DNA of 64,000 nt from Toxotes chatareus (GCA_016801885.1 CM028896.1:18345805-18409804), one strand, 5' to 3'; positions 11,701-24,135 are shown, numbered from the stretch's first letter. Notes: a model not told the origin generated them from the letters alone. Translations and numbers: made by a program.

Positions 11701-14700
11701 TGTCCTTGAGTAGTCCCCTGGGTCCAATGACTCGATCAAAAATGTGTTGTCCCACATGAGAGTCAACAGCTGATAGCGGGTCGTCCAACAAGTAAACATC
11801 TGACTTCCTGTAAACAGCTCGAGCCAAACTGAGCCTCTGCCTCTGACCTCCAGACAAGTTCAGGCCCTGTAACAGACGGACAGACAGACAGACAGGAAGA
11901 AAGACAGGCAGGTTCAGACCCTGCAGCAGGAAATACAGCAACAGGTAAAGTAACAGACAGACAGGCAGACAGACAGACAGACAGAAAGAAAGACAGGAAG
12001 ACAGGCAGGCAGACAGACAGACAGAGGGTCCATGTTTTACAACAAGCATCCCCATAGACAGGCCCCCCAGGGGGGTCAGGTTCCTGTTGAGACGGCCCTG
12101 TACACAGACCCAACCCTTAATGGGTGGGGGGGGGGTTGTTGGTACCTTCTCCCCAATCTCGGTGCTGTCTCGGGCGGGCAGCAGCTCCAGGTCCGGCAGC
12201 AGAGCACAGGCCTCCAGCACACGATGATACCAGCTCTCCGTCCTCTCTGCACCAAACACAATGTTGTCCTTCAGAGACGCATTCTGCACCCAGGCCTGCT
12301 GGGGGACGTAGCCCACTGAGCCCTGTGTATGTACACACACACACACAAATGACACACTATGAAAAAGATGACGTGTAGAGTAAAGGATTATTGGAAACCA
12401 TGGAAACAGTTCAGCGCCGTGTTGTCTCTGACAGTTTGGTGTGATGTCACAGGAAACGGTTTCTGAGTTTCGAATGTTTCATCACAGGCTTTGAAATAAA
12501 ACGTTCCATGTGACGAGTCATGGAGCAGAGACATTAAAAACTGCATGACACTCCAGGATGTGAGTGAGGATGTGATGATCTGTTCATTAAAAGTTGCTGA
12601 GTCATTGCCAGAAGCAGAAGCTAATGCACATGCTCAGTAGCGGTCCTCCTTCTGTCCGAGCTCCTTTCAGACGCATCGCAGTCAAAACGTGACCAGTTAT
12701 GAAAATAGTGTCATAAATACAAACACCAAGGTTTAAACTTAGAAACAATAATAATAAACGTTGTTTGTCATCACCTTGATGGAGATGAAGCCACGCCTCC
12801 TCTCCATCTCTCCCAACATGGCCGACAGCAGCGATGACTTCCCTGAGCCAACATGGCCGACCACAGCCACCAGAGAACCCGTCTTCACCTTCATGTTGAT
12901 CCTTTGCAAACACAGAGAACCCTCACGGGACCAGGAGAAGAACCCGTCCTCAATCACAACACCGTCTCCATCTGGGGACAGAGTGTGGGGGGGACGCGGT
13001 TATAAGACAAGGTTCCACAACACAAACAACATCACATGATTATGTTACACAGTGATGTTTCTGTTTCCAGCACATGGCCCGACTTTGTTCTACGTGATTA
13101 AACAAGGTTCCACATGGTTCTACATGTGTCTGTAAAGATTCTAAACCAGCCACATGATTTTTGTTCTATATGAAGACGACTGGACTTGTTTGAGGGTCAG
13201 GGGTCGGGGGTCAGGTTCCACTGGTCTATTCTAGTCTTACAGTCTGCTTAGTGGATGTTCAGACATCAGGTCAGGTCAATACATTTATGAATCAACAAAT
13301 TTCTTTTACTGAAAAAAACAAAAACATTAACAAGATAAAACACCAAAATAAATGAAAGTTCATTTCGATTTTAAATCTCAAAAACATTAAACATTAAACT
13401 CTTTATAATAAAGAAAAAAGAGAAATCTCTTTCACTTCAGAGCTACGCTAACATTCCCCCCTACTTCCAGTCTTTGTGCTAAGCTAGGCTGGCCGCTTCA
13501 GTGCCGGTGCACAGATGAAACTTAACCATCATCATGAGTCATACAGGTGTGTGTGACATGTCATACCTGTGCTGTGAGGGAGTCTCTCCACGTTGTCAGG
13601 CTTCAGTTCATCCTGACACATGAAGCTGGTGAGACGTCTGAGTGCGACAGAGGCCTGATCCCAGAACAGATTCATCACAGAAACATTAGAGCAGAGACAC
13701 GGTCACGTCACGCAGCGTGTTCATGTACAGTCACACGCAAACATCTCTGAGAAAAATCACCTCAGTCTCCCTGAGTCTGAGTCCACCTGTGGGACATTCA
13801 CCTGTCCAAGTCAGGTGAAACCCTGGTGACTGAGGCGTAATGAGCGGAACACACACAGCAGCCGAGGGGAGATGTCAAACTCAAGACCAGGATCAGATTC
13901 TTCCTCTAAACCACACGTGTCAAATCCGCAGCAGGCGTCAGCCGTGAAGCTCGGCCTCAGCGTCTGCTGAAGGTATCTGAGCAGGTGTGTCCACAAACAG
14001 GCTTTTAACATCGTCACGTTGTGGCTCTGTCTCGATGGGACTGTAACTGTAACTGTAAGTGAAGGAACTGTAAGTGAAGGAACCTGAACACACATGATTC
14101 CTGTATGTTTCATGCCTGTTTGTCATATTTTGATATTTTGTGATTTTGTTTTTTACTTTTCATGTCAAAGTGTTTTTGTCTCATTTTGTTGTCCATCCTG
14201 AGCAGGACTGTCTGACAGAAGAGAAGCTGTGTCTTTAATGGGACCAGCAGTCAGAGTGAACTGTGGGAAAACCACAAGGTGACGTAGACGTCCTGCTGTC
14301 AATCATACAAACAACCAGTGGCTGCTCAGCTGCTTCGCTGTGACGTTCTTACACATTCTGAATCCACCATCCACCACCGACTCGTGATGGAGCTGTTGCT
14401 TTTTCTCCATCGTTATTTCTCTGTAACGTGTTTTCACTTCATGTAATAATTTACAATCCCAGCTGAACTGATGTGAATTACAAGTTCACTCACTGTTTAC
14501 ACTTTAAAGCAAACTTTGATCCTGTTGCGTTGCTTTTTAAATAAATTACATTTTCCTGTCCTATTTTTATTTAAAGTATTTGAAAACCTCCAGATTAGAC
14601 GAAAAGGATTTAAGACCAAAAACATTTCAAAACAGTTTGATCATCGTCTGTAAACCACTGAACATCTGTATGTTCACTCTGTGACTCTGGTTTTCTTTGA

Positions 14701-17700
14701 CTTGGAATCCTGGACGCTGTGTGACACATGTTACATGACAGATGTTGCGTCCTGGACGCTGCGTGGTGTAACGTTCCGTGTTGGGATGTTGGTGGTGATG
14801 CTGACACTCCAGTGTCTCTGATTGGCTTGGACTTACCTGCATGGTGGTGTTCATGGCGAAGGGAAGCTGACTCAGCGGAGTTTTCAGGATGTTGATGAGA
14901 GCGACAGAAACAAAGATTTTCTGAGCGTCCAGAACATTTTGCTCATCGATCGACACGTAGACTCCGAACACTGACAAAGCGATCTGAGAACAGCAAACAT
15001 CAGGCAGCTGATTCTGATGAGTTCATTAGAGAGGAAACAACGAAACAACAAAATTATCAGGAAACACAACGAACAGCACTGAGCTATGACGTCAGAATGA
15101 GTTCACCTGGCCGGGCAGGTGTGAGACTCACCAGGAAGGAGGAGGAGTTGAATGAAGCCAGAGAGACAGAGTAAAGGATCTGAGATTTCTTCAGGGCGTT
15201 CAGTTCTCCGTCTCTCAGGACGCCCACTTGTCGCACGAAAGCTTCTTCCCAGGCATAAAACTTCAGGATTTTCACTCCGCTCAGAATCTCATGCATGAGT
15301 TTGATGCGAGCGTCCATGAACTTCATCTGAACCTCCTGAGAAACACCGGCAGCAGGTTACACAGGACGACCATCAGATTTCAACCAGTGGGCAAAGTTTT
15401 CTCACCTGGAGTTTGCTTCTTATTTTAGCGATGAGTCCGTTCAGAGGGAAGATCAGAAGCACGGCAGCGACGCCAGCGAGAGCGGACGGTCCGAGGAGCT
15501 GCCAATCAAACGGCACAGAGAGAGGGCGTCAATTAATCAGCTGATCACTGACGTTTACACCGATCACTGACTCAATCAACCAATCACAGACAAACATTGT
15601 TCAAAGAACCAGTAACAGTATCACCAATCACAAGTGACAGATTCTGTCAATCAAAAGACAAAGACGCCACTGAACCAGTAAAACCAGTGAGACCAGGGAG
15701 AATTAGTGAAGTGTCGCCAGCATAGAGATGGAGTGTGAGGCTCATCATCAGTAAAGGCCACTTTCAGGTCACATGACGTACATCAGATCCACGTATGATA
15801 TAAGCATGACGTCAGATGTTTTTACCCGCCACAGGAAGTAGAAGCAGAGTACGATCTCGATGGGCGCGATCCACACGCTGTTGAAATAAACCACAAAGTC
15901 CATCAGCTTCTGAGCGTCGGCTGAGACCAGATTTACAGTTTCTCCCACAGTGAAGCGTCGCCGTGACGACGCGCTGCTCGCCACCAGACTCTGAGGATTC
16001 AAACAGAGAAACGTCTGAAACAGCTGTCCATCACTTTCTGGACAAACCGTCCCTGCCTGTCTCTCTCTTTGTTAGCTGTCTGTGTTGTTACCTTCCTGTA
16101 GATGAGGCCAGTGACAGCTGTCTTCAGTCTCATTCCCACAGTGAAGCAGTGGAACATGTACTGATGATGGAGGACAGACTGGAGACAGGACAGCAGGAAA
16201 AGCATCGAGGCAAACAGGAAACCCTTCCATGTCTCTGCATCTTTGTCCCGCATGAAGCCCAGCAGCTCACTGCACACAAGCGATGTACAAACAACATCAA
16301 CTACAAACAACAAACAATAAACAAACAACCACAACAACACAAACAAAAACATTGTTTATGTTTGGTCATGCTGTGTTTGGTTTAAACTGTAAACAATTAA
16401 TCATAAACTACAAACAATGAACAAACAATACACTAAAAACAACACAACAGAACGACAACAACATATAACAAACAATAACTGATGTAAACACATGATCCTC
16501 AGACTGCAAACGTCCTGATGCCGACGTACCTGTTCAAACCAAACACACCTGTTATTCACACCTGATGAAACAAGCCTGACCTCTGACCTCTCTGACTCAC
16601 CTGAGCACCTGTGGCACGGCAAACATGAAGGCATCGTGGAGGAGGAGACACAGTGTCCCACACAGGAAGTATGGCCCAAAGCTCTGCCCCAGAGCACGTA
16701 TGAGGAAGAGGTCGTAGCCCCGCCCCTTCCTGTTCTTCTTCAGCAGGGGAATTTTCTCTGTTGGTCCAGCAGAACCTCTTGATCGGGTCCAGGGTCGGAA
16801 CCGTGACCAGGACCGGGATGGTCCAGAATCTGCAGGCTCCTCTCTGCAGAACATCGAAACACAGACATGGAAAATGTGGGTGGGGCCTGTGCTCACCTGT
16901 ACTCCATATTTTCTAGCAATTACTAAAGAAATGACTGTTTTGTTTGTGTTTTCTAATTGTGTTCCATCCTCAGGACGAACAGACGGAACAATCCAGAATA
17001 TTCATGTCATCATCTGCTGCATACCTGGGCCCGGGCCCAGGTCGCAGGGGCGCCCCGTCCACAATTCAGCAAAGTCCTACAGCAGTCTGACATCACTGTG
17101 ACATCACCTGTTTACATCAAACTTTCACAACACAAACAGATGTAGAGTCGTACTGCAGCTGTCCACGGTTCTGAGTCCAAAACTTCTCCAAGTCCGTCAT
17201 AATCCGGATCGATGAGTCCTGATCCCGCAGAGCCCACAGATCTGCGGCCTGCAGGGGGCGTCGGTAACCCCGAACTACCAAACTGACAGGAAGACAAAAG
17301 AAGGACAGCACATTTCATTAACGACGACGTCTGTAGGAACAATCAGTGTAACGACGCGTTTGTGTTTAACGTGCTGTGGTGCAGCGGAGGCCTCCACACC
17401 TGATTCTCTCGTCGCTCATCTCAGAGTTACAGACTCGCTCAAGTCGATTCTGACTTTGTGATAATTATTCATAAAAACTGAACTGGACCTTCAGAATAAA
17501 AGCCTGTTAGGGTCTGTTTCTATCCACTGTGACGTGGGTCTTTTACCTTCAGATGAGCAGTTTGTCTCAGCAGGTTAAAGGTTAAACAATTCTGCTGTTG
17601 TCATGGATACAAAGACACTAGTACTCGGTGATAGTCGTGAGATCGCTGCGGCTTTTTCGTGATTTGATTCGGGAAGTTCGTACCTGCTGAACCAGAAAAA

Positions 17701-20340
17701 GAAAAATTTGGAAAGAAATGAGGCGTCTTCCTCTGGACATCGGTTCTAACAAGAGAAGACAGTTTGTTTCAGTTAGCGTCAGATTTAACAAGACTTCAAC
17801 GAACCGGAGACTCGAACTGGACCAAGACATTTTTCTTACCTGAGCGTAGACGCGTCTGTCAGAGAGTGGACGGCGGTCCGAGAAGCAGCTGAGGACAAGT
17901 TCAAAGAACTGGAGGGAAAAACAGATGAAGGACGCCATGAAAGGGGCGGGGTCTGACGAAAAACCCTGAGACAGCAGAGGTCAGAGGTCAGAGTCACTTT
18001 GTTTGGTTGTTATGAAGAAGATGAAAAATTTCTACATTTCAAAGAAAAAATTTAATGTGAGGAAATAACAAAGAAAAAAACAAAACAAATAAACATCAAA
18101 CGTCAAAAAGTTCGAATGAAAACAAACTTAAATCATGTAAATGATTCAGTTTTCCTGTTGCAGCTGCTTCATGACGTTCGATGATCGTTTTTATTCTGTG
18201 CAGAACGACTTCACTTCACAAGCGACGGTGATGATGTTCACGTCCTCAGAACCAGCGAACAGCTGCAGGCGTCAGCACAACTGTCTTACATTTAGTGACG
18301 TGGACACCTGTGGACGGTGGACGCAGCAAACGCTGAAGCCACGATTCTTTTAAAGTTCACAGCTTCTTATTAACTCACAAACTTTTTCATAACTTCAGTA
18401 TCTTTTCTCAGAAACTCATTCGTTTGTTTTCCGTCTGTTTCATTAGCAGCTACACACAAACTGTTTTCCAAGAAATAATGAACACGCGTGTTCACACGTC
18501 AGGAGGGAAGAAAGTTAGATTGAGCTGTGAAATACTGCAGCGGAGAGAGAGAAGAAGAACCTGACGGAGACGATCGTCTCACGTTTACACCTGAAATCAT
18601 CACACAGACACAAAAAGACACAGATGGTTAGAGCTGATGGACAGACAGAGACAGAGCGGGACGCGACTGATGGCACATCAAACAGGAAACTCGCTCAGGA
18701 CGCCTGGTGGACACGGACAGATCGACTCAAGGCACTGACCCCAAAGCCAAAAATAACGCTCAGCGTCTGTCACATGACCGAGCTCAGAGCAGGTAAACCC
18801 AGAGAGAACTGAACCAGGTGAGAACCTGCTTCCTGATCCAGGTGGATCCAGGACCGACGGTTCGGCTCAGAGAAACCAGATAATGTAAACAACTGGTCTC
18901 ACGTCCTTCTGACCCTCACTGGTCTCTGAACCAGAGAGCAGATAATACATGTTTATTCATGATAAATCACTGATACCTGATCAATTATCTGCTCCATGCC
19001 GACCTTCAGAGGAACAACGGAGCACAAAACCATAAGAGTCCAGAAGAAGAAGAGGAGGACGGATGAACGAGTGCCCTTCATCCTCTCTACCTGCATTATA
19101 ACAACAGCCAGGACCTGAGGAGGAGGAGAGAGGACAGGAGGAGAGAGGAGGAAGAGAGAGGAGAGGAGGGAGGAGAGGAGGGAGGAGCAGAGAGGAGAAG
19201 GAGAGAGGAGGAGGAGAGGAGGAGAGAGGAGGAGGAGCATGTGAGGAACAGATCAGGTGTGGTGGATCTGAGCGGTTGCCGTGGGAACCAGTGTCTGTGT
19301 GACGAAGCTGTGTCTCTCTGTCTCTGCCCAAGATGGCGGCCCCGTGTGTGCGACGCTCACTTTTCCTGCGTCTCTGTTTGACAGCATGTGACGCCGTTTG
19401 TTATTAGTCCTGTTACTGATCATGTTGTTACTTTTGATCCTGAAACCTGAACTGTCCCAAGACCCCCCCCACCCCCCCCACGTCTCCTCCTCCCCTCCGG
19501 AGGTAGCCTGTGTTATGATTCAGTGTATAAATAAAGTTGAATAGAATTGAGCTGATGTACCAGAGTGAGGCTCCGGACCAGTGGACCCAGAAGGATCAGC
19601 AGGTGCTTCTGGATCTCCTCGTTCTTCTTCACCACAAAGTAAAACATCTCCAGAAGACCAAAGGACGCCAGTGTCAGACCGAGGAGCTGCAACAGAGACA
19701 GAGACAGAGTCACAGAGATGTGGGACAGATCTGACCTGGACCCTGGCGGCGAACCCCCGACCTCTAAACCCAGATCCCAGACCAGACGTTGACCTCGTCA
19801 GGGTCTCCGTACCGTCTTGCAGCAGCAGAGTTTGGACAGAGGGATGACGCCTCGGCGGTGGCGGAGCTGCAGGTAGAGCAGGTAAAACGGAGAACAGGTC
19901 CACAGGTAAACACATGGGGACCACACCAGTACAGTGTGCTGGAAACACTGGGTCAGGTCTGGTCTGGAGGTGTACCAGGTGAGGTTCCAGTCCTGAAACC
20001 ACAAAACAGGTAAAGACTGATGATGATGTTACAGAGAAGGAGGCTGGAGGTCGGAGGTCAGAGGGTCACTGGTTTGATCCCTCCACCAAGAACAATGGAT
20101 ATGGTGGTGGTGAAGGGGACACACCGCTCCCCTCCCTCTGTGACCACGGGCCCCTGATCAGCTTCCCAGGCGTCCCAGGAGACAGCGTCTCTACTATCAG
20201 AGCGGCGGGGTCAGTTCACTGCTCGAAAACTTTTTAAATCTGCTTCATTCAGTTTGTTATCAAACCAGTTTTCAAACAATAAACAGGAAACTCACCCAGA
20301 GACGATCCAGACCGCTGCACAGGTCCTCCATCTCAGCCAT
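2793..20340 (-). CDS. abcc6: ABC transporter subfamily C, ABCC6/MRP6-like, 30 exons
   Basis: Full-length ABCC exporter, predicted 1520 residues (human ABCC6 1503). Coding exons in order: 20296-20340, 19813-19992, 19561-19686, 18977-19114, 17840-17965, 17684-17745, 17154-17282, 16601-16843, 16092-16269, 15826-15990, 15406-15498, 15132-15335, 14837-14983, 13567-13654, 12775-12971, 12146-12322, 11699-11866, 11194-11383, 8323-8395, 7587-7695, 7246-7453, 6700-7010, 6427-6626, 6173-6299, 5952-6053, 5204-5350, 4913-5071, 4164-4330, 3414-3608, 2793-2901; all phases agree. TMD0 covers about residues 1-205 and TMD1 ends near 612. NBD1 has Walker A GHVGSGKSS near 680, signature LSGGQRQ and Walker B VYLLDDP. 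TMD2 is about 946-1262. NBD2 has GRTGAGKSS near 1316, SLGQRQ and ILVLDEA. The WLAVNLEFLGN to VENNIVSVERV stretch and the AEAGLV end favour ABCC6 over ABCC1/3. ABCC6 in mammals promotes hepatic ATP release (known role). Fish have several abcc6 copies, and I cannot say which this is. The exon 25 donor (GTTCGC) is weak, and the exon 20 acceptor has an in-frame alternative. Confidence 0.93.
4430..4860 (+). mobile_element. L2-type LINE 3' untranslated fragment
   Basis: Lies in abcc6 intron 27. The stretch around 4625-4720 (CTAGTTAAGCTGCTATAGG, then a GCTGGGGGACTTCCCATGAT-type run) matches in order and orientation the 3' region of the L2 LINE at 50620-50730 in this window, so it is a truncated, diverged copy of the same kind of element. 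Its edges are not sharp. Confidence 0.6.
5655..5945. repeat. Short (CA)n/(TG)n tracts in abcc6 intron 25
   Basis: A (TG)n run at about 5660-5675 and (CA)n with ACAGA interruptions at 5880-5945. The latter runs right up to the exon 25 splice donor. Confidence 0.8.
7140..7235. repeat. CT-rich low-complexity tract
   Basis: Pyrimidine-rich (CCTCTC) tract ending in a C-run about 10 bp from the exon 21 donor of abcc6. Confidence 0.75.
7699..8012. repeat. (GACAGA)n/(GACACA)n microsatellite array
   Basis: About 310 bp of mixed GACAGA/GACACA units with no lasting register. On the abcc6 strand it becomes a CTCTGTGTC tract that supplies the polypyrimidine run directly before exon 20. Long Ser/Leu/Cys reading frames over it on both strands are products of the repeat. 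Confidence 0.9.
8484..11043 (+). mobile_element. Degenerate L2/CR1-type LINE in abcc6 intron 18
   Basis: A non-LTR retrotransposon antisense to abcc6. In order: a 5' coding remnant, a fragment of the apurinic endonuclease start (NVRSLENKVDLLR near 8780-8820), then a deletion of most of the endonuclease. The reverse-transcriptase region follows (about 8919-10611) with KAAGPDNIPGWVLRDCA, LFLDFSSAFNTIIP, TGSPQGCVLSPLLF and the catalytic FADD near 10160. Frameshifts lie near 9610-9665 and 10213, and a deletion near 10530 removes the distal RT segment. An AT-rich 3' UTR ends in repeated TCCTTGAT tail units at about 11028-11043. The 5' edge and any target duplication are unclear. The element is inactive. 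Confidence 0.85.
11876..12027. repeat. (CAGA)n-rich repeat in abcc6 intron 16
   Basis: Two blocks of GACAGACAGACA separated by about 55 bp. The interval at 11911-11935 looks like a copy of the acceptor and first bases of exon 17 (see findings). Confidence 0.8.
17966..18976. other. abcc6 intron 4, no extra gene seen
   Basis: About 1 kb, AT-rich, without a recognised mobile element or open coding exon. Listed to account for a long interval between exons. Confidence 0.4.
19115..19240. repeat. (GGAGGA)n purine-rich tract
   Basis: Roughly 120 bp of GGAGAGAGGAGGA units next to abcc6 exon 4. On the gene strand it forms the CT-rich polypyrimidine tract ahead of that exon. Confidence 0.85.
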
Positions 20341-20462
20341 GTCTGCTGTCTCTGTGTCCACTGCTGTCTCTGGGTCCTCTGCTGTCTCTGTCTCTGCTTC
20401 TTCTTCTTCAGTAAAGTTCTGCTCAGGGTTTTAGTCACAGCTGAACACAGACTGAATCTCTC

Positions 20463-20494
<32 letters not shown>

Positions 20495-20856
20495 ACTAAT
20501 TCAAAGAAGCTTTATTGATATTCAAAAACATTGACAAAACATCAAAACAATTTATCCAAGTTCACAACAAAGACAACAAAACAACATCTGACGTATTTAT
20601 TGCTTATATGTTTGGAATAAATTAAGTGTGTGTGTGTGTGCCTGTGCGCGCGTGTGTGTGTGTGTTAGCACGTGTTGAAGTGTGTGTGTGCGTGTTGAGC
20701 TGGGACAGCAGTGGACAGTGTGTCCTCAGCTGCTTTGACACCAGCCTGATAAATAAATGTCTCTGTGCTGTTTAAGTTTCTCACGTCTCTGAGCAGGTGA
20801 AGGTCATTCATCATTAACTGTTGTCATGGAAACAGTGAGCAACAATGACTGCGCGC

Positions 20857-20865
20857 GCACGCACG

Positions 20866-20916
<51 letters not shown>

Positions 20917-20950
20917 TAGTGTATAGTGTGTGTGTGTGTGTGTGTGTGTG
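20857..20950. repeat. (CA)n-(TG)n inverted microsatellite
   Basis: A (CGCA/CA)n arm at about 20851-20912 is followed by ACTATAGTGTATAGT and a (TG)n arm to 20950, so the two arms are reverse complements and could fold into a hairpin. Confidence 0.85.
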
Positions 20951-21072
20951 ATTCTGATGATTATTTTAATTGTAAAAATTAAAGCAAAGTCCCACTTTCT
21001 GAAAATGAAACTGAAATTCAAAGAAACAGTTTCACACATTTTATTTCTACTTTCACAGCCGAGTCTGAGCCG

Positions 21073-21172
21073 CAGGACAGAACCAGGACAGACAGAACCA
21101 GGACACACGGAACCAGGACAGACAGAACCAGGACAGACGGAACCAGGACAGACGGAACCAGGACAGACAGAA
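21073..21172. repeat. 15-bp minisatellite (GGAACCAGGACAGAC)
   Basis: About six head-to-tail units of GAACCAGGACAGACG with minor changes (for example CACACG replacing CAGACG). No coding function is apparent. Confidence 0.9.
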
Positions 21173-22595
21173 GGGGTTAAGACGATGAGAAACAGGTGAA
21201 ACAAAAAAACAGAAAAAAAACCCCCAAAACGACAGGAAGTAAAATGACAACAGACAGATAAGAAAAGTAATTTCAAAATAAAACAGGAAACAGCTGCACC
21301 CAGCCCAGGCAGGAAGTGACACCGAGCCAAACATCAGAGCTGTGAAATAAAGTGATCACAGATGTTTTTCTATCAGATTCTCTGATTTCATCTTTCGTGT
21401 TTTCGATGATGAAAACTACAAATATTAAAGATGAAACATCAGAAGCTGAAGGTTTTCAGTGTCAGTCACAGATCCATCGATCACCTCCATCTGTCACTGA
21501 TCAATATGTTTATCCATCGATCACCTCCGTCTGTCACTGATCAATATGTTTATCTGTGTATTGAAATGTTTTTCAGTGTGGTGATATTTCTCTGTGTTTA
21601 ATGTGTCACATGCAGAAACTCTCAGTCTAATTAAAGTGCAGGGAGGATTATTGTGAAAGCTCTAAATCCAGAGTCAGTGCAGAGTAAACATCTTTCATTC
21701 ATTCATTTCGTCTCATTAACTTAATTAAAATGAAACTTTTCTTTCAGAAAAAGATGAAAGTGACAGAAAGAGGAGACGTGTCGTTCTTTAAAAACCTTTC
21801 TTTCAATAAAACAAATGTCTCAGTTTCTGTTCGAATGAATGAATGAATGAATGTTTTCATGTTTTATTCTATTTGTGAGTAAAGATTTAAAGTTGTAGTT
21901 TAACAGAACATTTACCTGTCAGTGAATATTAAACAGGTAAATACACCTGTGTCTTTGAAAATGGACGAAAACAAAGCAACAATAAAAATCTCTAAAAGTT
22001 CTTTTGTAAAATTCAGCGTTAGATTCAGTTTATTGTTTATTTCTCTATAAAATCTAAATAATTTTTCACTTTTCATTTTGAACTCTGATGTTTTTAACTC
22101 AATTGTTTACAGTGTTGGATTACAGGGTTGTGTTAATCAGCTAATGGAATCAGATTAGATTTTTTACAGTGTGGGATTAAAGCTGAAGATATAAACGTCG
22201 GCTTCACTTCGCTCTGTTCTTCACTCTGTCGTCAACTTTTTTATTTTAAATATTATTGTCAGCATTTTTTTACTTTTTACTTTTGCTTTTCTCTCTGACG
22301 TTTATCTGTGAGTAATTTTATTTTGTTCATATTTTAAATTTCTGTTTCTGCATTTTAATGAAACTAAGATGATCACAAGTTAAAACTTTTCATTTTATCG
22401 TTTAATCAATTTCAGTTTTGGTTAAACTGAAAAATTCAGATATTTTCTTTGTGTTATTTTAGATGATTAGATTCCATATTTCTTAAACTTGTTCTTAATT
22501 GTTTTTTTCAGATTTAAGTTTAATTGTTTTTATCATTTCAAATCGTTTTCAGAGGAGCGTTCTGATTGGCTGCTGACATTTTAAAAGGACCAATC

Positions 22596-23346
22596 ATGTC
22601 TGAGGAATCTCGTCCCCTCCTCTGCATCCACATTCTGTCTCTGATCGTCCTCATCTGTTTCGGACTTTACTGCATCGCCAAGGTAACGTCCTGTCACTCT
22701 GTTGGAATTAGCATTTAGCATTAACAGCTAGCTGCAGACGACTGAATCTGTGTGGCGTCATTAACAGATGTGATCAGTTTAAAAGTCTGTGAACTTTCCA
22801 ACTTGTTTTCTATGCTGAGATTTTTCCTCCGTTCTTTACGTAGGTTCAGTGAACGTCTTAATGACTTCATCATCTGCGGGGTCAGGGGTCAGGGGACAGG
22901 CTGACTCCTTCCTCACTGTCCACTGACATGTTTGCATTTAATTTCAAACGTTCTCTCACAGACTGAACGAATCGTTTAATGAACAGATGATTCAAACCAA
23001 GCAGCAGCTGTTCAAATGTCTGAGCTGACATGAATCAATCAATAATCAATACACTGTGATCAATAACTATAATATTTTATATAAAATCTCTGAGAGCAGC
23101 AGGTTTTAGTTTTCAGGTACAAAGAAAGAAAGAAAATGTGAAATTGTAAAATAAAAAATTTAAGTTTTCAGTTCATTGTAACTTTTACTTTTCATTTCTC
23201 AGGGCGCCTCCTTCACTTCCTTCAGTTGGTGGTTGATCCTCGGAGCTTCCTGTCTGCTCGCCACCCCCTTCGCCTCCTTTCGCCTGTACGAGGTCTGCAG
23301 GAGGGAGGAGGAGGAGAGAGGAGGAGGAGGAGGAGAGTTGGAGTGA
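22596..23346 (+). CDS. Candidate small two-span membrane protein, two exons
   Basis: Predicted 76 residues from exons 22596-22682 and 23203-23346, joined in phase 0 through a clean GT donor (AAG/GTAACG) and a pyrimidine-rich CTCAG acceptor. Residues about 8-28 (LLCIHILSLIVLICFGLYCI) and 39-54 (WWLILGASCLLATPFASF) are hydrophobic enough to span a membrane. The tail is RREEEERGGGGGELE. A CCAAT motif lies at 22590 and an AATAAA at 23601-23606. I do not recognise the family, and no function is proposed. The glycine/glutamate end is encoded by a GGAGGA repeat, so the C-terminus may be unstable or wrong. It may be a genuine small integral membrane protein or a chance pair of exons; the matched splice sites, start context and poly(A) signal favour the former modestly. 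Confidence 0.45.
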
Positions 23347-23600
23347 CCTGACAGCAAAGCTGTTGTTTCGCCTGCACTTCTGTGCTCTCACCTGTGCTCT
23401 CACCTCTGACATATAATACATACATACATACATTGTATAGGTACCAGGGGACAGACCAGGGGACAGACCATGACATGTGGACAAATCAGAGGTATCTGAT
23501 TGGGTGATTAGATGATGATGTAAGAGTCCGTCCAGCTGATTCCACCTGCTGAGTGTGTCCAGCCTGTGGGGGTGTCCAAAACTGGAGGACGAGACTTCAG

Positions 23601-23606
23601 AATAAA
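23601..23606 (+). promoter_or_regulatory. Polyadenylation hexamer AATAAA
   Basis: Lies 255 bp after the stop codon of the small membrane-protein candidate, inside a copy of the recurring TTCAGAATAAAAG motif. A TTTATT at 23640-23645 could serve fsd1l from the opposite strand. Confidence 0.45.
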
Positions 23607-24135
23607 AGCAGAGAGACATTTTATTTCCAGTTCATACGATTTATTTTTATCAAAACGTTTGTGTCGATTTGATTAAAACTGATTTCAGATCAGAAACATT
23701 TCAACATTTAAACTGAAACATTCACTGTAAACGGATTTTCAGAATAAATGACTTGAGCTTTTTATACTTTTACAAAAACTGAAAATAAACGTTTGATTTT
23801 CGTCGTCCACTGAAACTGATGTTCACGTTTACCTTCAAAATAAAAGTCCGCCATTGGTCAAAGTGTCAAAGTTTTTTTCTTCCAGACAAAAAAAACAAAA
23901 ACCAAAAAAAAACCAAATCGAAACAGGAACAAGCAACAACGCTTCCTCCTGAACTTTCAAACTAAGAGTGACCCCAAACAATCACTAAGGTTTCTGAACA
24001 TTAGGACACAGTTTGTTTTTACCAACAGTTCATTGATCGTTTCTATGTGCACGATATAAATTTGACAGAATTATAAATAGAAGTTTATAATAATTTAATT
24101 TCTACATTAAAACAGATGATTAAAGAACAGTGGGT

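Larger units (their letters stand above)
20341..22595. other. Intergenic region, divergent between abcc6 and the small membrane-protein gene
   Basis: Immediately upstream of the abcc6 ATG (20341-20430) are three copies of a GAGACAGCAG unit (gene strand), probably 5' UTR. Further out are (CT)n at 20458-20492, (TG)n at 20625-20665, the CA/TG inverted tract and a 15-bp minisatellite, listed separately. From 21340 to 22560 the DNA is AT-rich without coding signal. A CCAAT motif at 22590-22594 lies just before the next ATG. Confidence 0.5.

Noticed and set aside
20037..20210. Second SINE-like sequence with a GGTTTGATCCC box
   Set aside because: The B-box-like phrase is present but the rest is too diverged to support a call.
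2793..20340. Assignment to abcc1 or abcc3
   Set aside because: TMD2 and the NBD2 end follow ABCC6 more closely; still a family-level call that phylogeny should confirm.
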